NCBI GenBank assembly: GCA_903937385.1
Contig: CAIZZF010000025.1
Coordinates: 21,246 to 85,245, forward strand
Direction of reading: 5' to 3'
DNA from: an uncultured Holophagaceae bacterium
GTDB taxonomy: Bacteria > Acidobacteriota > Holophagae > Holophagales > Holophagaceae
Length of the DNA stretch: 64,000 bases
Positions 37,720 to 47,788 of the stretch are shown here, one piece after another. Within the stretch, counting starts at the first letter, position 1. The number at the start of each line of letters is the position of its first letter. A program made the translations under genes and the position numbers. Under the pieces are notes generated by a model. The model did no database searches, was not told the DNA's origin, and saw only the letters and a program-made list of their open reading frames with translations.

Positions 37720-38460
37720 TCAGGATCCCTTCCGGAGTCGGGCCGCGAGGGAGGCCGGCAGCCCGGCGCGGAGGATGGCCACCGCCGCGGCCTCCACATC
37801 ATAGGGCACCCGGAAGTGCGTGAGCTCCGCCCTGCCGGTATCGAGCACGGCGTAGGCCGCTGCGGGGTCCCCGTCGCGGGCCTGGCCCACGGCACCCACC
37901 ACCGTCAGCCAGCGCCGGTGCCGGGGCAGGGGAATCGGCACCGAAGGCACGGGCTGAAAGGACACCAATTGTCCAGTGGCAGTGATGCCATGCAGTGCGG
38001 CGACGTGCGTGTGCCCGCAGAAGACTGTCTGGGCGCGGCTGGCCTCCAGAGCGCGCTTGGCGGCGGGGCCGTCGTTGACGTAGATCCACTCGGGGTAGGT
38101 CTGGGGGCTGGCATGCACGTAGAGGCGAGTATCGTCCTCGAAACGCATGGGCAGGCTGGCCAGGAACTCGCGGGCCTCGGCGCCCAGCTGGCCGCGGGTC
38201 CAGGCCATGGCGAATTCCGCATCGGAGGTCATGGTCTCGCGTTCCTGCCCGACGGCCTGGTCATGATTCCCGGCGACGGCGATGGCGCCCTTCGCGGCCT
38301 CGGCCATGACCCGCGCCAGGGTCTCGCTGGGCTCGGGGCCGTAGCCGACATAGTCCCCCAGGAAGACCAACCGGTCGACCGCCTGGGCCCGGGCATGGTC
38401 CAGACAGGCTTCCAGCGCGCGCCGGTTGGCGTGGAGGTCGGCCATGAGGGCAATGCGCAT
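37720..38460 (-). CDS. Metallophosphoesterase (calcineurin-like), first gene of the kinase operon
   Basis: The 246-residue protein has the two-metal phosphoesterase motifs in order: D8-L-H10 (ADLHAN), GD36 (FLGDYVGYGP), GN65-H66-D (AGNHD) and a late GHTH. The compact size fits the YfcE/ApaH-like or serine/threonine phosphatase-like group. It ends 3 bp upstream of the kinase-Usp gene, so the two enzymes are almost certainly co-transcribed. A kinase-phosphatase pair is possible. Its substrate could equally be a nucleotide or phosphodiester. Confidence 0.88.
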   Translation of the reverse strand: MRIALMADLHANRRALEACLDHARAQAVDRLVFLGDYVGYGPEPSETLARVMAEAAKGAIAVAGNHDQAVGQERETMTSDAEFAMAWTRGQLGAEAREFLASLPMRFEDDTRLYVHASPQTYPEWIYVNDGPAAKRALEASRAQTVFCGHTHVAALHGITATGQLVSFQPVPSVPIPLPRHRRWLTVVGAVGQARDGDPAAAYAVLDTGRAELTHFRVPYDVEAAAVAILRAGLPASLAARLRKGS

Positions 38461-39023
38461 GGGGCGTCCTGGGGCTAGGGAGTCAGAACCATCATAGGAG
38501 GTCGGAGGTGCGAGCAGCGCTGGGGCTCAGCTGTTGGGGGGGTGTAGCGGACGGATCTGGACAAACCGAGTGGTCGGTATCGAATTAATACCATTCAATG
38601 TGTGGCATTGGCTTAGGAAAAAAATGAATTCAGATGCATTCAATGAGTCGTTGACGATCTAAAGATCCTTTTATATCAAGTTTTGTGACGCAATTCATCT
38701 TTCCTCATAAAAAAACAAAAATCCATAGGAATCCCTCTTGACCTGACCCGGAGGAAGGCGTTAGCTAGGGTCAGCCTATCCAACCCACATGTTCCGCACG
38801 ATGGCTTGTCCATCACGGTTCTCATATCGCAACAGTCCCCCTGTCTCTTGGCCCAGTAGATCTGGACAGACGACAGGAAGCCTTGTCGGCAGAGGTCGTG
38901 TCGGCACTCAGAAGGGGATTTTGAATGAAGGAATGACATCTGGAGCCCAGGTCGGCCCATCCCCATTCCGCAATGGTTCACGCGCAGGATCTAACGCATT
39001 TCAACCCAAGGAGGCAAGACAAC
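38461..39023 (+). promoter_or_regulatory. 563-bp regulatory gap with an AT-rich segment upstream of the transporter
   Basis: No credible gene is present. A 38570-38735 stretch is strikingly AT-rich for this chromosome. It contains two direct copies of ATTCAATG (38593-38600 and 38638-38645), a GAATTC palindrome between them, and A runs. Promoter candidates are TTGACG (38651) with TATATC (38672), 15-bp spacer, and TTGACC (38738) with TTAGCT (38761), 17-bp spacer. Both point toward the transporter. The direct repeats could be regulator sites. This is likely a controlled promoter for acetate-uptake genes. Confidence 0.5.
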
Positions 39024-40685
39024 ATGGCCATCGCAACTGAGCAAGTCGCCGAAAGGACGCCACTCACCAAGGAAGAACGGATGGTGATCATCGCATCGTC
39101 CGTGGGGACGGTGTTCGAGTGGTACGACTTCTACCTCTACGCCACCCTGGCACCCTTCTTCGCCACCCTCTTCTTCCCCAAGGGAAACGAGACGGCGGCC
39201 CTGCTCTCCGCCTTCGCGGCCTACGCCGCCGGCTTCCTGGTCCGCCCCTTCGGCGCCCTGGTGTTCGGTCGCATTGGCGATCTGATCGGCCGGAAATACA
39301 CCTTCCTCGTGACCATCGTCGTGATGGGCATGTCCACCTTCGGCGTCGGCCTCCTGCCGACCTTCTCCTCTATCGGCTGGTGGGCCCCCATCATCATGGT
39401 CACCCTGCGCCTGTTCCAGGGCCTGGCCCTGGGCGGTGAGTACGGCGGTGCCGCCACCTACGTGGCCGAGCACTCGGCCCATGACCGCCGCGGCTACAAC
39501 ACCAGCTGGATCCAGACCACGGCCACCGTGGGCTTCTTCCTCTGCCTCGGCATCATCCTGACCTGCCGCTCCACCATGACCAAGGAAGCCTTCGCCACCT
39601 GGGGCTGGCGCATTCCCTTCTGGATGTCCATCTTCCTGCTGGCTGTGTCTGTCTGGATCCGCCTGAAGCTGCATGAGTCCCCTGTCTTCACCAAGATGAA
39701 GGCCGAGGGCAAGACCTCCAAGGCCCCCCTCTCCGACAGCTTCCTGAAGTACCCCAACAACAAGTACGCGCTGCTGGCCCTCCTGGGCGCCACCGCCGGC
39801 CAGGGTGTGGTCTGGTATACCGGCCAGTTCTACGCGCTGTTCTTCATCCAGATCACCCTGAAGCTGGACTTCGCCACCACCTACATCCTCATCGGCACCT
39901 CCCTGCTGCTGGGCACGCCCTTCTTCATCTTCTTCGGCTGGCTGTCGGACAAGATCGGCCGCCTGAAGATCATCCTCACCGGCTGCCTCATCGCCGCCCT
40001 CACGTTCTTCCCCCTGTTCAAGGCCCTCACGCACTACGTGAATCCCGCCCTCGAGACCTTCCAGAACACCACCGTCATCACCGTGGCCGGGAACCCTGCC
40101 GACGAGACCTTCAACCTGTTCGTGGGTCCCTGGAGCAAGTTCTCCGAGCTGGACCGCGTGAACGACTTCTTCGGCAAGCAGGGCCTCAACTTCAACAAGG
40201 TCGCCCCCATTGCGGGCAAGAAGGTTGTGGCGACCCTCCAGGGCAAGAACCCCACCACCGGTCAGGTCACCACCACCACGGTCGAAGGCTGGAATACCGC
40301 CTCGGAAGCCGCCCTCAAGAAGGCACTGGTGGATCTGGGCTATCCCAAGGAAGCTGACAAGTCCAAGGTCAACTACCCCATGACCCTGCTGATCCTGTTC
40401 ATCATGCTCATCTACGTGACCATGGTCTACGGGCCCATCGCAGCCTTCCTGGTGGAGCTCTTCCCCACCAACATCCGCTACACCTCCATGTCGCTGCCCT
40501 ACCACATCGGCAACGGCTGGTTCGGTGGCATGCTGCCCCTCATCGCGACGGCCATCGTGGCCCTCAAGGGCAACATCTACTACGGCCTCTGGTATCCGAT
40601 CATCGTGGCGCTCATCACGGTGGTCATCGGGTTCCTGTTCCTGAAGGAAACCAAGGACCGGGACATCAGCACCTACCAGCACTGA
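39024..40685 (+). CDS. MHS-family (MFS) metabolite:H+ symporter with a large insert
   Basis: The protein belongs to the metabolite:H+ symporter branch of the major facilitator superfamily in the inner membrane. It shows VGTVFEWYDFYLYATLAPFF, RPFGALVFGRIGDLIGRKYT, and RLFQGLALGGEYGGAATYVAE, which are MHS signatures. The 553-residue protein is about 110 longer than typical members because of a hydrophilic insert at about 338-450. The ATG at 39024 follows AAGGAGG. The next gene is acetyl-CoA synthetase, so acetate or a similar short acid is the probable substrate. That is context only. Confidence 0.87.
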   Translation: MAIATEQVAERTPLTKEERMVIIASSVGTVFEWYDFYLYATLAPFFATLFFPKGNETAALLSAFAAYAAGFLVRPFGALVFGRIGDLIGRKYTFLVTIVVMGMSTFGVGLLPTFSSIGWWAPIIMVTLRLFQGLALGGEYGGAATYVAEHSAHDRRGYNTSWIQTTATVGFFLCLGIILTCRSTMTKEAFATWGWRIPFWMSIFLLAVSVWIRLKLHESPVFTKMKAEGKTSKAPLSDSFLKYPNNKYALLALLGATAGQGVVWYTGQFYALFFIQITLKLDFATTYILIGTSLLLGTPFFIFFGWLSDKIGRLKIILTGCLIAALTFFPLFKALTHYVNPALETFQNTTVITVAGNPADETFNLFVGPWSKFSELDRVNDFFGKQGLNFNKVAPIAGKKVVATLQGKNPTTGQVTTTTVEGWNTASEAALKKALVDLGYPKEADKSKVNYPMTLLILFIMLIYVTMVYGPIAAFLVELFPTNIRYTSMSLPYHIGNGWFGGMLPLIATAIVALKGNIYYGLWYPIIVALITVVIGFLFLKETKDRDISTYQH

Positions 40686-40973
40686 CTTGACCCTTTAGCG
40701 TCCCCGACGCTGAAGGCCTGATGGGGAGCCGGGTGAGCGGAGGAATCCATCGCCCGGCTCTCCCGCTTCCCGGGGCGGCCCCCTGGCACTCGGGTGGAAC
40801 CTGACCCGCCTGGCGCGCACTGGACAAGGGCCTCACCTGGCCGGACAATGATCGCCACCCCCCCATCTTCCCCATCCACCGCGGCAACGCGTGAAACCAC
40901 GGCCCTGGCCCTCATGGGCGAGGCGCCTACCACCCTTTCCTCTCCCGCATCACCCCTGGCACGGAGCTGAACC
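40686..40973 (+). other. 288-bp gap between the transporter and acs
   Basis: No gene is seen. One hairpin (GAGCCGGG 40726-40733 with CCCGGCTC 40753-40760) has a long loop and no T run, so termination there is uncertain. An acs ribosome-binding site is weak (ACGGAGCTGAACC). Confidence 0.45.
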
Positions 40974-42923
<1,950 letters not shown>

Positions 42924-42926
<3 letters not shown>

Positions 42927-43010
42927 TGTTCTCCGGGGGTTCCGCGCTTCGCGCACACCCCCGGACCCCCGCGAAGAAGCCCGGCAGAGCCGGGCTTCTT
43001 CTTGTAATCT
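42924..43010 (+). repeat. Dispersed palindromic repeat, copy 2, starting at the acs stop codon
   Basis: The element starts TAGTGTT at the acs stop, as in copy 1 after rplX. Hairpin arms are CCGGGGGT (42933-42940) and ACCCCCGG (42957-42964) around a self-complementary GC-rich centre. ACCCCCGCG and a second, terminator-like hairpin (42973-43001) follow, then TTGTAAT. It is adjacent to a third related copy, giving a tandem arrangement. Confidence 0.8.
42973..43001 (+). terminator. Terminator-like hairpin after acs
   Basis: A 13-bp stem, GAAGAAGCCCGGC paired with GCCGGGCTTCTTC, closes a three-base AGA loop and is followed by TTG. It is part of the repeat element and probably ends acs transcription. 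Confidence 0.75.
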
Positions 43011-43100
43011 CCGGGGGTCCCACGCTCCGCTGCGCTGCGCGAATACCCCCGGACCCCCGCGCAAGAGCCCGGCGGAGCCGGGCTCTTGCTTGTGCTTGTA
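43011..43100 (+). repeat. Dispersed palindromic repeat, copy 3 (tandem to copy 2)
   Basis: Arms CCGGGGGT (43011-43018) and ACCCCCGG (43045-43052) match copies 1 and 2, with a longer and altered loop. ACCCCCGCG follows, then a second hairpin CAAGAGCCCGGC / GCCGGGCTCTTG (43062-43088) and TGTAAT, the same order as copy 2. The first bases (CTCCGGGGG, no TAG) show that the stop codon is not part of this copy. Confidence 0.75.
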
Positions 43101-43140
43101 ATCGCCGGACGCACCCGCCCAGCTGCCTTTTCAGTTCAAC

Positions 43141-43173
43141 AGCAGGAAGCCCGGCAATGCCGGGCTTCCTGCT
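43141..43173. terminator. Third terminator-like hairpin before the convergent punA gene
   Basis: AGCAGGAAGCCCGGC pairs with GCCGGGCTTCCTGCT around a short AAT loop. It repeats the same GCCCGGC core as the two previous hairpins and lies just before the 3' end of the minus-strand gene, so it can end transcription from that side. Confidence 0.7.
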
Positions 43174-43188
43174 TGGGGCCGGACAAAA

Positions 43189-44004
43189 CTACCTGGGCAA
43201 CCCGCGGACGAAGGCCCGGACCAGGGCGCCGAAGCGGTCGGCGGCGGCGGCGCCGGCTTCGAGGACTTCCTTGTGGGTCAGGGGCTGGGGCAGGAGGCCG
43301 GCGGCCATGTTGCAGAGGCAGGAGATTCCGGCGACACGCATGCCCTCCTGGCGGGCGACGATGGCTTCCGGCACCGTGCTCATGCCCACGGCATCGGCCC
43401 CCATCACACGGAAGGCGCGGATCTCCGCCGGCGTCTCGTAGCTGGGGCCGGTGAGGCCCAGGTAGACACCCTCGCGGAGGGTCTGGCCGAGCTGCCGGGC
43501 GCAGTCCTGCAGCAGGCTGCGAAAGGCCGGATCGTAGATGGCGGTCATGTCGGGGAAGCGCGGCCCCGGCTCTACGTTGGGTCCGATGAGCGGGTTGGTG
43601 CCGAAGAAGTTGATGTGGTCCGTGAGGGCCATGAGCTCGCCGACCCCGAAGGCGAGGTTGAGGGCCCCAGCGGCGTTGGTCAGCAGCACGGACTTGACGC
43701 CGAGCCGCCCGTAGAGGCGCATGGGGCTCACCACGAGGTCCATGGGATGGCCCTCGTAGAAATGGAAGCGGCCGGCCTGGAGCACCACCTTGCGACCTTC
43801 GAACTCACAGAAGACCAGCTTGCCGCCATGGCCCGCCACGGTGGGGGCCGGGAAGCCCGGCAGCTCCGTGAAGGGGATGGCGAGGCCAGCCTTGGCCTCG
43901 GGGCCATCGGCCAGGGCGCCCAGGCCGGAGCCCAGGACGATGGCGAGCTCGGGCACGAAAGGGGCTCGCGCCTTCAAGGTCTGAAGCGCGTCAAGGGCAG
44001 TCAT
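43189..44004 (-). CDS. punA: Purine nucleoside phosphorylase (trimeric type)
   Basis: The enzyme splits inosine and guanosine with phosphate for purine salvage. The 271-residue protein has VLGSGLG near the start, AGRFHFYEGHP, LTNAAGALN, and the active-site segments GLTGPSYETPAEIR and ADAVGMSTVPEAIVARQ. The late ISCLCNMAAG carries the base-recognising Asn in this family. The size matches the trimeric group rather than the hexameric DeoD group. It follows the lipoprotein gene on the same strand, 21 bp downstream of it. Confidence 0.94.
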   Translation of the reverse strand: MTALDALQTLKARAPFVPELAIVLGSGLGALADGPEAKAGLAIPFTELPGFPAPTVAGHGGKLVFCEFEGRKVVLQAGRFHFYEGHPMDLVVSPMRLYGRLGVKSVLLTNAAGALNLAFGVGELMALTDHINFFGTNPLIGPNVEPGPRFPDMTAIYDPAFRSLLQDCARQLGQTLREGVYLGLTGPSYETPAEIRAFRVMGADAVGMSTVPEAIVARQEGMRVAGISCLCNMAAGLLPQPLTHKEVLEAGAAAADRFGALVRAFVRGLPR

Positions 44005-44025
44005 GAGAGCCTCCGTTGCCGGGGA

Positions 44026-45963
44026 TCAGGAGGCAGGCACAAAGGCGATGGTCACAGCCACGGAGGGCTGAACCGTCGCGGCGCTTTTGAGCCGCAGCCG
44101 GACCGGGTGGTAGACGGGCGCCGTGTTGTAGACGGGCACGACGACGCCATCCACCTGGGAGCCCGTACCCTTGAAGGTGAAGGTCCGACCCATCAAGGGC
44201 AGGTCCACCTCCAGGCTGGCATCGCTGGTCAGCGCGGGTGTAATCGTGGCCTTGAGGCTGTAGCGCTTGTCCACGGTGAGACTGAAGCCCGCGTAGAAGA
44301 CTTCGCCCTGGCTGAGGTTGGGATAGACGCCGCCGACCTGGACCGCCTTCGCCATGCTGAGGGTCACGGGCGCCAGGGGCGCGGTGGTGGCGTTGGGATC
44401 GGTGCCCCAGTCCGCGACGAAGGGCGCAAGGAGCGCGCCCGCGGTGGTGGTGGGGCGGGGCCAGGTGAGGCCAAAGGGGGCCGAGAGGGAGGTCAGCGCA
44501 GTATCCGAGAAGATCGACGCCAGATCCACGGGCTCGCTGGAGGCCTTGCCTTCCTTGAGCCGGGTGAGCTGGGAGTAGATGTTCAGGGGCTCGATGTCCC
44601 GGGCCGTGGTGTCCGTGGCGCCGTTGGTCAGGGAGGTGGGGGCCTGGAAGAAGCGCACCGCGGCCAGCGGGTTCATGTTCGCCCAGTCCGCAGCCAGCCC
44701 GGGGGCGTTGACGTTGTTGGCCTTGAGGACCACGCCCCAGGCCAGGGCGCGCAGGGCGGTCGCGGAATTGGGTCCCTGGGTGGTGACCGTCCGGATGTCC
44801 TTGACGGAGGCAAGTGCCGTGCCCTTGGTGTCCGCCAGATAGGGGGACTTGAGGACGTTGGCGGCCATGGCCTCGGCAAGGCCTTCGATCCGGGCCATGT
44901 CCGGGCTGAGGCTGTCGAGCGGCGTCCCGGTCGGGGTGAGCGGGTTCAGCGGGGTGGAAAAGGTCCGCCCGAAGTTCCCGGCATAGAGGGCGTTCCGGGC
45001 CAGCAGGGGCAGGAGGACCCCTTCGTCCCAGGCGTCGTCATTGACCGGGCCCGCCCGGAGGGCACCCCGGAAGTGATAGGTGCCGTTGGCAGGGTCATAG
45101 AGCTGATCGTGGAGCTGCACCAGGTCCCGGGTGTATTCGACGAAGGAGCCCAGACTCTCATTGCCGCGCCAGTAGTGGAGATCCAGGCTAGCTCCGGGAG
45201 AGGCCGTGGCGTAGTCGGTCACGAACGTATAGATGGTGTCCCCGATCCCGAGGACGCGGCTGCCCGTGCCCTGGGTGTGGCCCGAGATGGTGGTCTCCAG
45301 CACGGCCAGGGGCAGCGTGGTGGACTCAGAGGTGCCGAGGTTGATGGCGGGGTCCACGAGATACCAGGGGTCATTGAGCCCGACCGTGAAGTTCACCGTG
45401 GCATTGGCGCTGAGCACCGAGGCCGGCACGTTGTTGGTGCTGGTGGAGGCGGTCCCATCCACAGCCTTCCGCATGCCGTAGCGGAGGCGGTTGTAGTTCA
45501 GGGTGGTGCTGTTGAAGCCACCGGGTTCCGCGATCAGGTTGATGAGGCTGGTGCCGCCGCCCGCGAAGGAGCTCTGGAGCTCCACCAGGGTGGGCCGATC
45601 CTTGGTGGCGCTCAGGGAGTAGTTGCCAGAGGTGTCCGTGAAGCCGCTGCCGGTGAGCTGCCAGACAAGCGTCTTGGTGCCATCCGGCTTGGTCTGCTCG
45701 ACCTTCTGATAGATCCGGAGGACAACCCCTCGGGCCGGGAGGCTCGTCAGGTTGGCCGCCACCGTCGAGTCCACCAGCCCCGTGGGAACGCCATTGGCAT
45801 CCTTGGCCAGGGGCACCCGGGAGTAGGTGACCGTTCCCGAGATCAGGGCAACCGTGTCAGAGGCGGCGGAAGTGCCACTACTCCCCTTGCAGGCCAGGGC
45901 CAGGGCCAGAAGCGCGATGGCCCCCAGGGTCTGGAGGGAAGCTCGGTACAGCAGCATGACCAC
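44026..45963 (-). CDS. Large putative secreted lipoprotein of unknown family
   Basis: The 645-residue protein begins with a lipoprotein-like signal (IALLALALAC, Cys25). The -3 residue is Ala, so cleavage by signal peptidase II is probable but not certain. Early mature sequence reads SGTVTYSRVPLAKDANGV and GNYSLSATKDRP, typical of a carboxypeptidase-regulatory-like or Ig-type beta domain. The middle is helical (HDQLYDPANGTYHFRGALRA, AWDEGVLLPLLARNALYAG) and the C-terminus is beta-rich. No known catalytic motif was identified. It may be a cell-surface structural protein. It is followed by punA. Confidence 0.8.
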   Translation of the reverse strand: MVMLLYRASLQTLGAIALLALALACKGSSGTSAASDTVALISGTVTYSRVPLAKDANGVPTGLVDSTVAANLTSLPARGVVLRIYQKVEQTKPDGTKTLVWQLTGSGFTDTSGNYSLSATKDRPTLVELQSSFAGGGTSLINLIAEPGGFNSTTLNYNRLRYGMRKAVDGTASTSTNNVPASVLSANATVNFTVGLNDPWYLVDPAINLGTSESTTLPLAVLETTISGHTQGTGSRVLGIGDTIYTFVTDYATASPGASLDLHYWRGNESLGSFVEYTRDLVQLHDQLYDPANGTYHFRGALRAGPVNDDAWDEGVLLPLLARNALYAGNFGRTFSTPLNPLTPTGTPLDSLSPDMARIEGLAEAMAANVLKSPYLADTKGTALASVKDIRTVTTQGPNSATALRALAWGVVLKANNVNAPGLAADWANMNPLAAVRFFQAPTSLTNGATDTTARDIEPLNIYSQLTRLKEGKASSEPVDLASIFSDTALTSLSAPFGLTWPRPTTTAGALLAPFVADWGTDPNATTAPLAPVTLSMAKAVQVGGVYPNLSQGEVFYAGFSLTVDKRYSLKATITPALTSDASLEVDLPLMGRTFTFKGTGSQVDGVVVPVYNTAPVYHPVRLRLKSAATVQPSVAVTIAFVPAS

Positions 45964-46066
45964 CTCGGAACGGCGAAAGGACCAAGTCTAACACGGCCTT
46001 CCGAACCGATCCCGCGTAAGGATCAGAAGGCACGCTTCCTACCAGTGCTTCCGGCGGCGGGGAAGT

Positions 46067-47119
46067 TCAGTGCGCCGTGCCAGTTCCCAGGAGGGCATTG
46101 TGAGCGGCCACTTCTGCAGGGATCTCCTCTTCGTCGTTGAGGACGGGCAGGGGATTGCGCTGGATGCCATCGACCTTGAGCTCGAAGTGGAGGTGGGGGC
46201 CCGTGGCGTTGCCGCTGCGCCCGACCTCGGCGATCTTCTGGCCGCGCCGGACAATGTCGCCTTCCCGCACCAGGTTCAGGTGGTGGTGGGCGTAGAGGGT
46301 GACGACCCCATTGCCGTGCTCCACCACGATGTAGTTGCCGTACTGCTTGTGGCGCCCGGCCGTCACCACCTGTCCGTCGAGGGCCGCAAAGACCGCAGTG
46401 CCCGTGGGCGCGTTCAGGTCGATGCCCTTGTGCCGCCCCTTGTAGCGCACCTTCTTCTTCCGCTGGTCCTTCACCCGGACCGTCTTGGTGCGCATCCGGG
46501 GGCCCCAGGCCGAGCTGATGGTCCGGGTCTCCACGGGCCAGAGGAGGTCCAGGCGCTCCGGGTCCGCCTGCGAGTAGGTCGGCAGCAGGGCGTTGAGCTC
46601 GGCTTCGGTGATGGGCGGCATCACCGGCTGCAGGCGGGCCAGCAGCTGGGCGGTCGTGGCCGGGGACTGGTGGGCGTCCAGGTCCGCCGTGCCTAGGGGG
46701 CCGCTGGCGGGGGGCGTGGCGCGCACCTGGTAGGGCAGCAGCCGCTCCAGGTGGGGCATGGGCGTGGCCGTGACCGCGGGGCTGGCGGGCAGGGCGGCCA
46801 GTGGCAGCCGGGGGCTGGTGGGGGTATCCCCACTGGCGAGGGCGCTCTCCACGGCAGGCGTCCGGGGCACATTGAGCTTGGCGCCAACGCCGAGCTTGGT
46901 GAGGGATTTGCCGGGGTTCAGCTTGGCGAGCTCGCCCATGCTAAGGCCGTTGGCTCGGGCGATCGCAGCGGCGGTCTCACCCTTCTTGACGACATGGACC
47001 GAGACATTCGCAGAGGCAGGGGTCGGCCGGGAAACCGTCTTCCTGTGGGTTCGCTTGGGGGCGGCCTGGAGGCCGGGACTCAATGACGCGATAACGAGTG
47101 TCAGGATGGCAAGACGCAT
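46067..47119 (-). CDS. LysM and M23-peptidase domain protein (murein hydrolase-like)
   Basis: The 350-residue exported protein has a signal peptide ending near GLQA. A LysM peptidoglycan-binding domain spans about 40-86 (VKKGETAAAIARANGLSMGE). A Pro/Ala linker leads to a C-terminal LytM/M23 metallopeptidase domain. The zinc motifs are present: HKGIDLNAP (H-x3-D, near residue 230) and HLHFE near 310. It is probably an active cross-link endopeptidase or an activator of amidases. It lies 103 bp upstream of the lipoprotein gene. A perfect palindrome lies in its upstream region. Confidence 0.92.
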   Translation of the reverse strand: MRLAILTLVIASLSPGLQAAPKRTHRKTVSRPTPASANVSVHVVKKGETAAAIARANGLSMGELAKLNPGKSLTKLGVGAKLNVPRTPAVESALASGDTPTSPRLPLAALPASPAVTATPMPHLERLLPYQVRATPPASGPLGTADLDAHQSPATTAQLLARLQPVMPPITEAELNALLPTYSQADPERLDLLWPVETRTISSAWGPRMRTKTVRVKDQRKKKVRYKGRHKGIDLNAPTGTAVFAALDGQVVTAGRHKQYGNYIVVEHGNGVVTLYAHHHLNLVREGDIVRRGQKIAEVGRSGNATGPHLHFELKVDGIQRNPLPVLNDEEEIPAEVAAHNALLGTGTAH

Positions 47120-47238
47120 GGGTAAACTCCGGCTGGAACGGAAAAGCCTGCTTCGCTAGGCCTCCAAATGGGGGTGGTCACCCCGGTTGAGCGTTGGTGG
47201 GAACAGTCGAATGTTCATCTTATCGGCAGGATGGGAGC

Positions 47239-47250
47239 TTGCATATGCAA
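47239..47250 (+). promoter_or_regulatory. Perfect 12-bp palindrome upstream of the M23 gene
   Basis: TTGCATATGCAA reads the same on both strands, 120 bp upstream of the M23 start and near the moaC 3' end. A minus-strand TAAGAT at 47217-47222 could be a -10, placing the palindrome over its -35 region. It may be an operator, but a single occurrence can be chance. Confidence 0.35.
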
Positions 47251-47275
47251 AAGTTTTCCATTAAGCCTGGACCAC

Positions 47276-47776
47276 TTAGGGTTCCCAGGGGCAATCCGCC
47301 CAGGGCAGCAGCACCTGCCCCCGGCGGCCCCCCTCCTTGCGGAGCAACCGGGCCGGGCCCAGGGCCATACCGTGGCTCACGGCCTTGAGCATGTCGTAGA
47401 GCACCAGCAGGCCGATGGTCACGCCCGCCAGGGCCTCCATCTCGATGCCCGTGCGGCCCTCGCAGCTCACCTCGACCCGGAGCCAGGCCCGTCGCCCGAC
47501 GGGGTCCCAGTGGTGGCTGACCTCCACGGCCTCGATGGCCAGAGGGTGGGCCAGGGGGATCAGATCCGCCGCCCGCTTGACGCCGCCCACGGCCCCAATG
47601 CGAGCCACGGACCAGGGATCGCCCTTGGGGCCGCCGCCCCGGGAGAGAGCTTCCGCCGCCGGGGCGTCGAGCTCCAGGTAGCCGGCGGCGATGGCGATGC
47701 GTCGGGTCACGGCCTTGGCGGAGACGTCCACCATGCGGGGGCGTCCTTCGGGGTCGAGGTGGGTGAGTTCAGCCAT
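47276..47776 (-). CDS. moaC: Cyclic pyranopterin monophosphate synthase
   Basis: MoaC makes cPMP from the MoaA product in molybdenum-cofactor synthesis. The 166-residue protein contains LTHLDPEGRPRMVDVSAKAV, AADLIPLAHPLAIEAVEV, GRTGIEMEALAGVTIGLLV and YDMLKAVSHGM, which are family landmarks. It lies 12 bp downstream of the HAD gene. No other mo gene is adjacent. Confidence 0.94.
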   Translation of the reverse strand: MAELTHLDPEGRPRMVDVSAKAVTRRIAIAAGYLELDAPAAEALSRGGGPKGDPWSVARIGAVGGVKRAADLIPLAHPLAIEAVEVSHHWDPVGRRAWLRVEVSCEGRTGIEMEALAGVTIGLLVLYDMLKAVSHGMALGPARLLRKEGGRRGQVLLPWADCPWEP

Positions 47777-47788
47777 GAGGGATTCCTT

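Noticed and set aside
38676..38981. A 101-codon minus-strand frame in the gap upstream of the transporter
   Set aside because: The sequence has no family resemblance, high Cys/Met content without pattern, and lies over the AT-rich promoter block.
43273..46140. A 955-codon plus-strand open frame antisense to punA and the large lipoprotein
   Set aside because: Long open frames on the opposite strand are expected in high-GC DNA. It has no domain pattern, Gly/Ala/Arg-rich random composition, and covers clear genes on the other strand.
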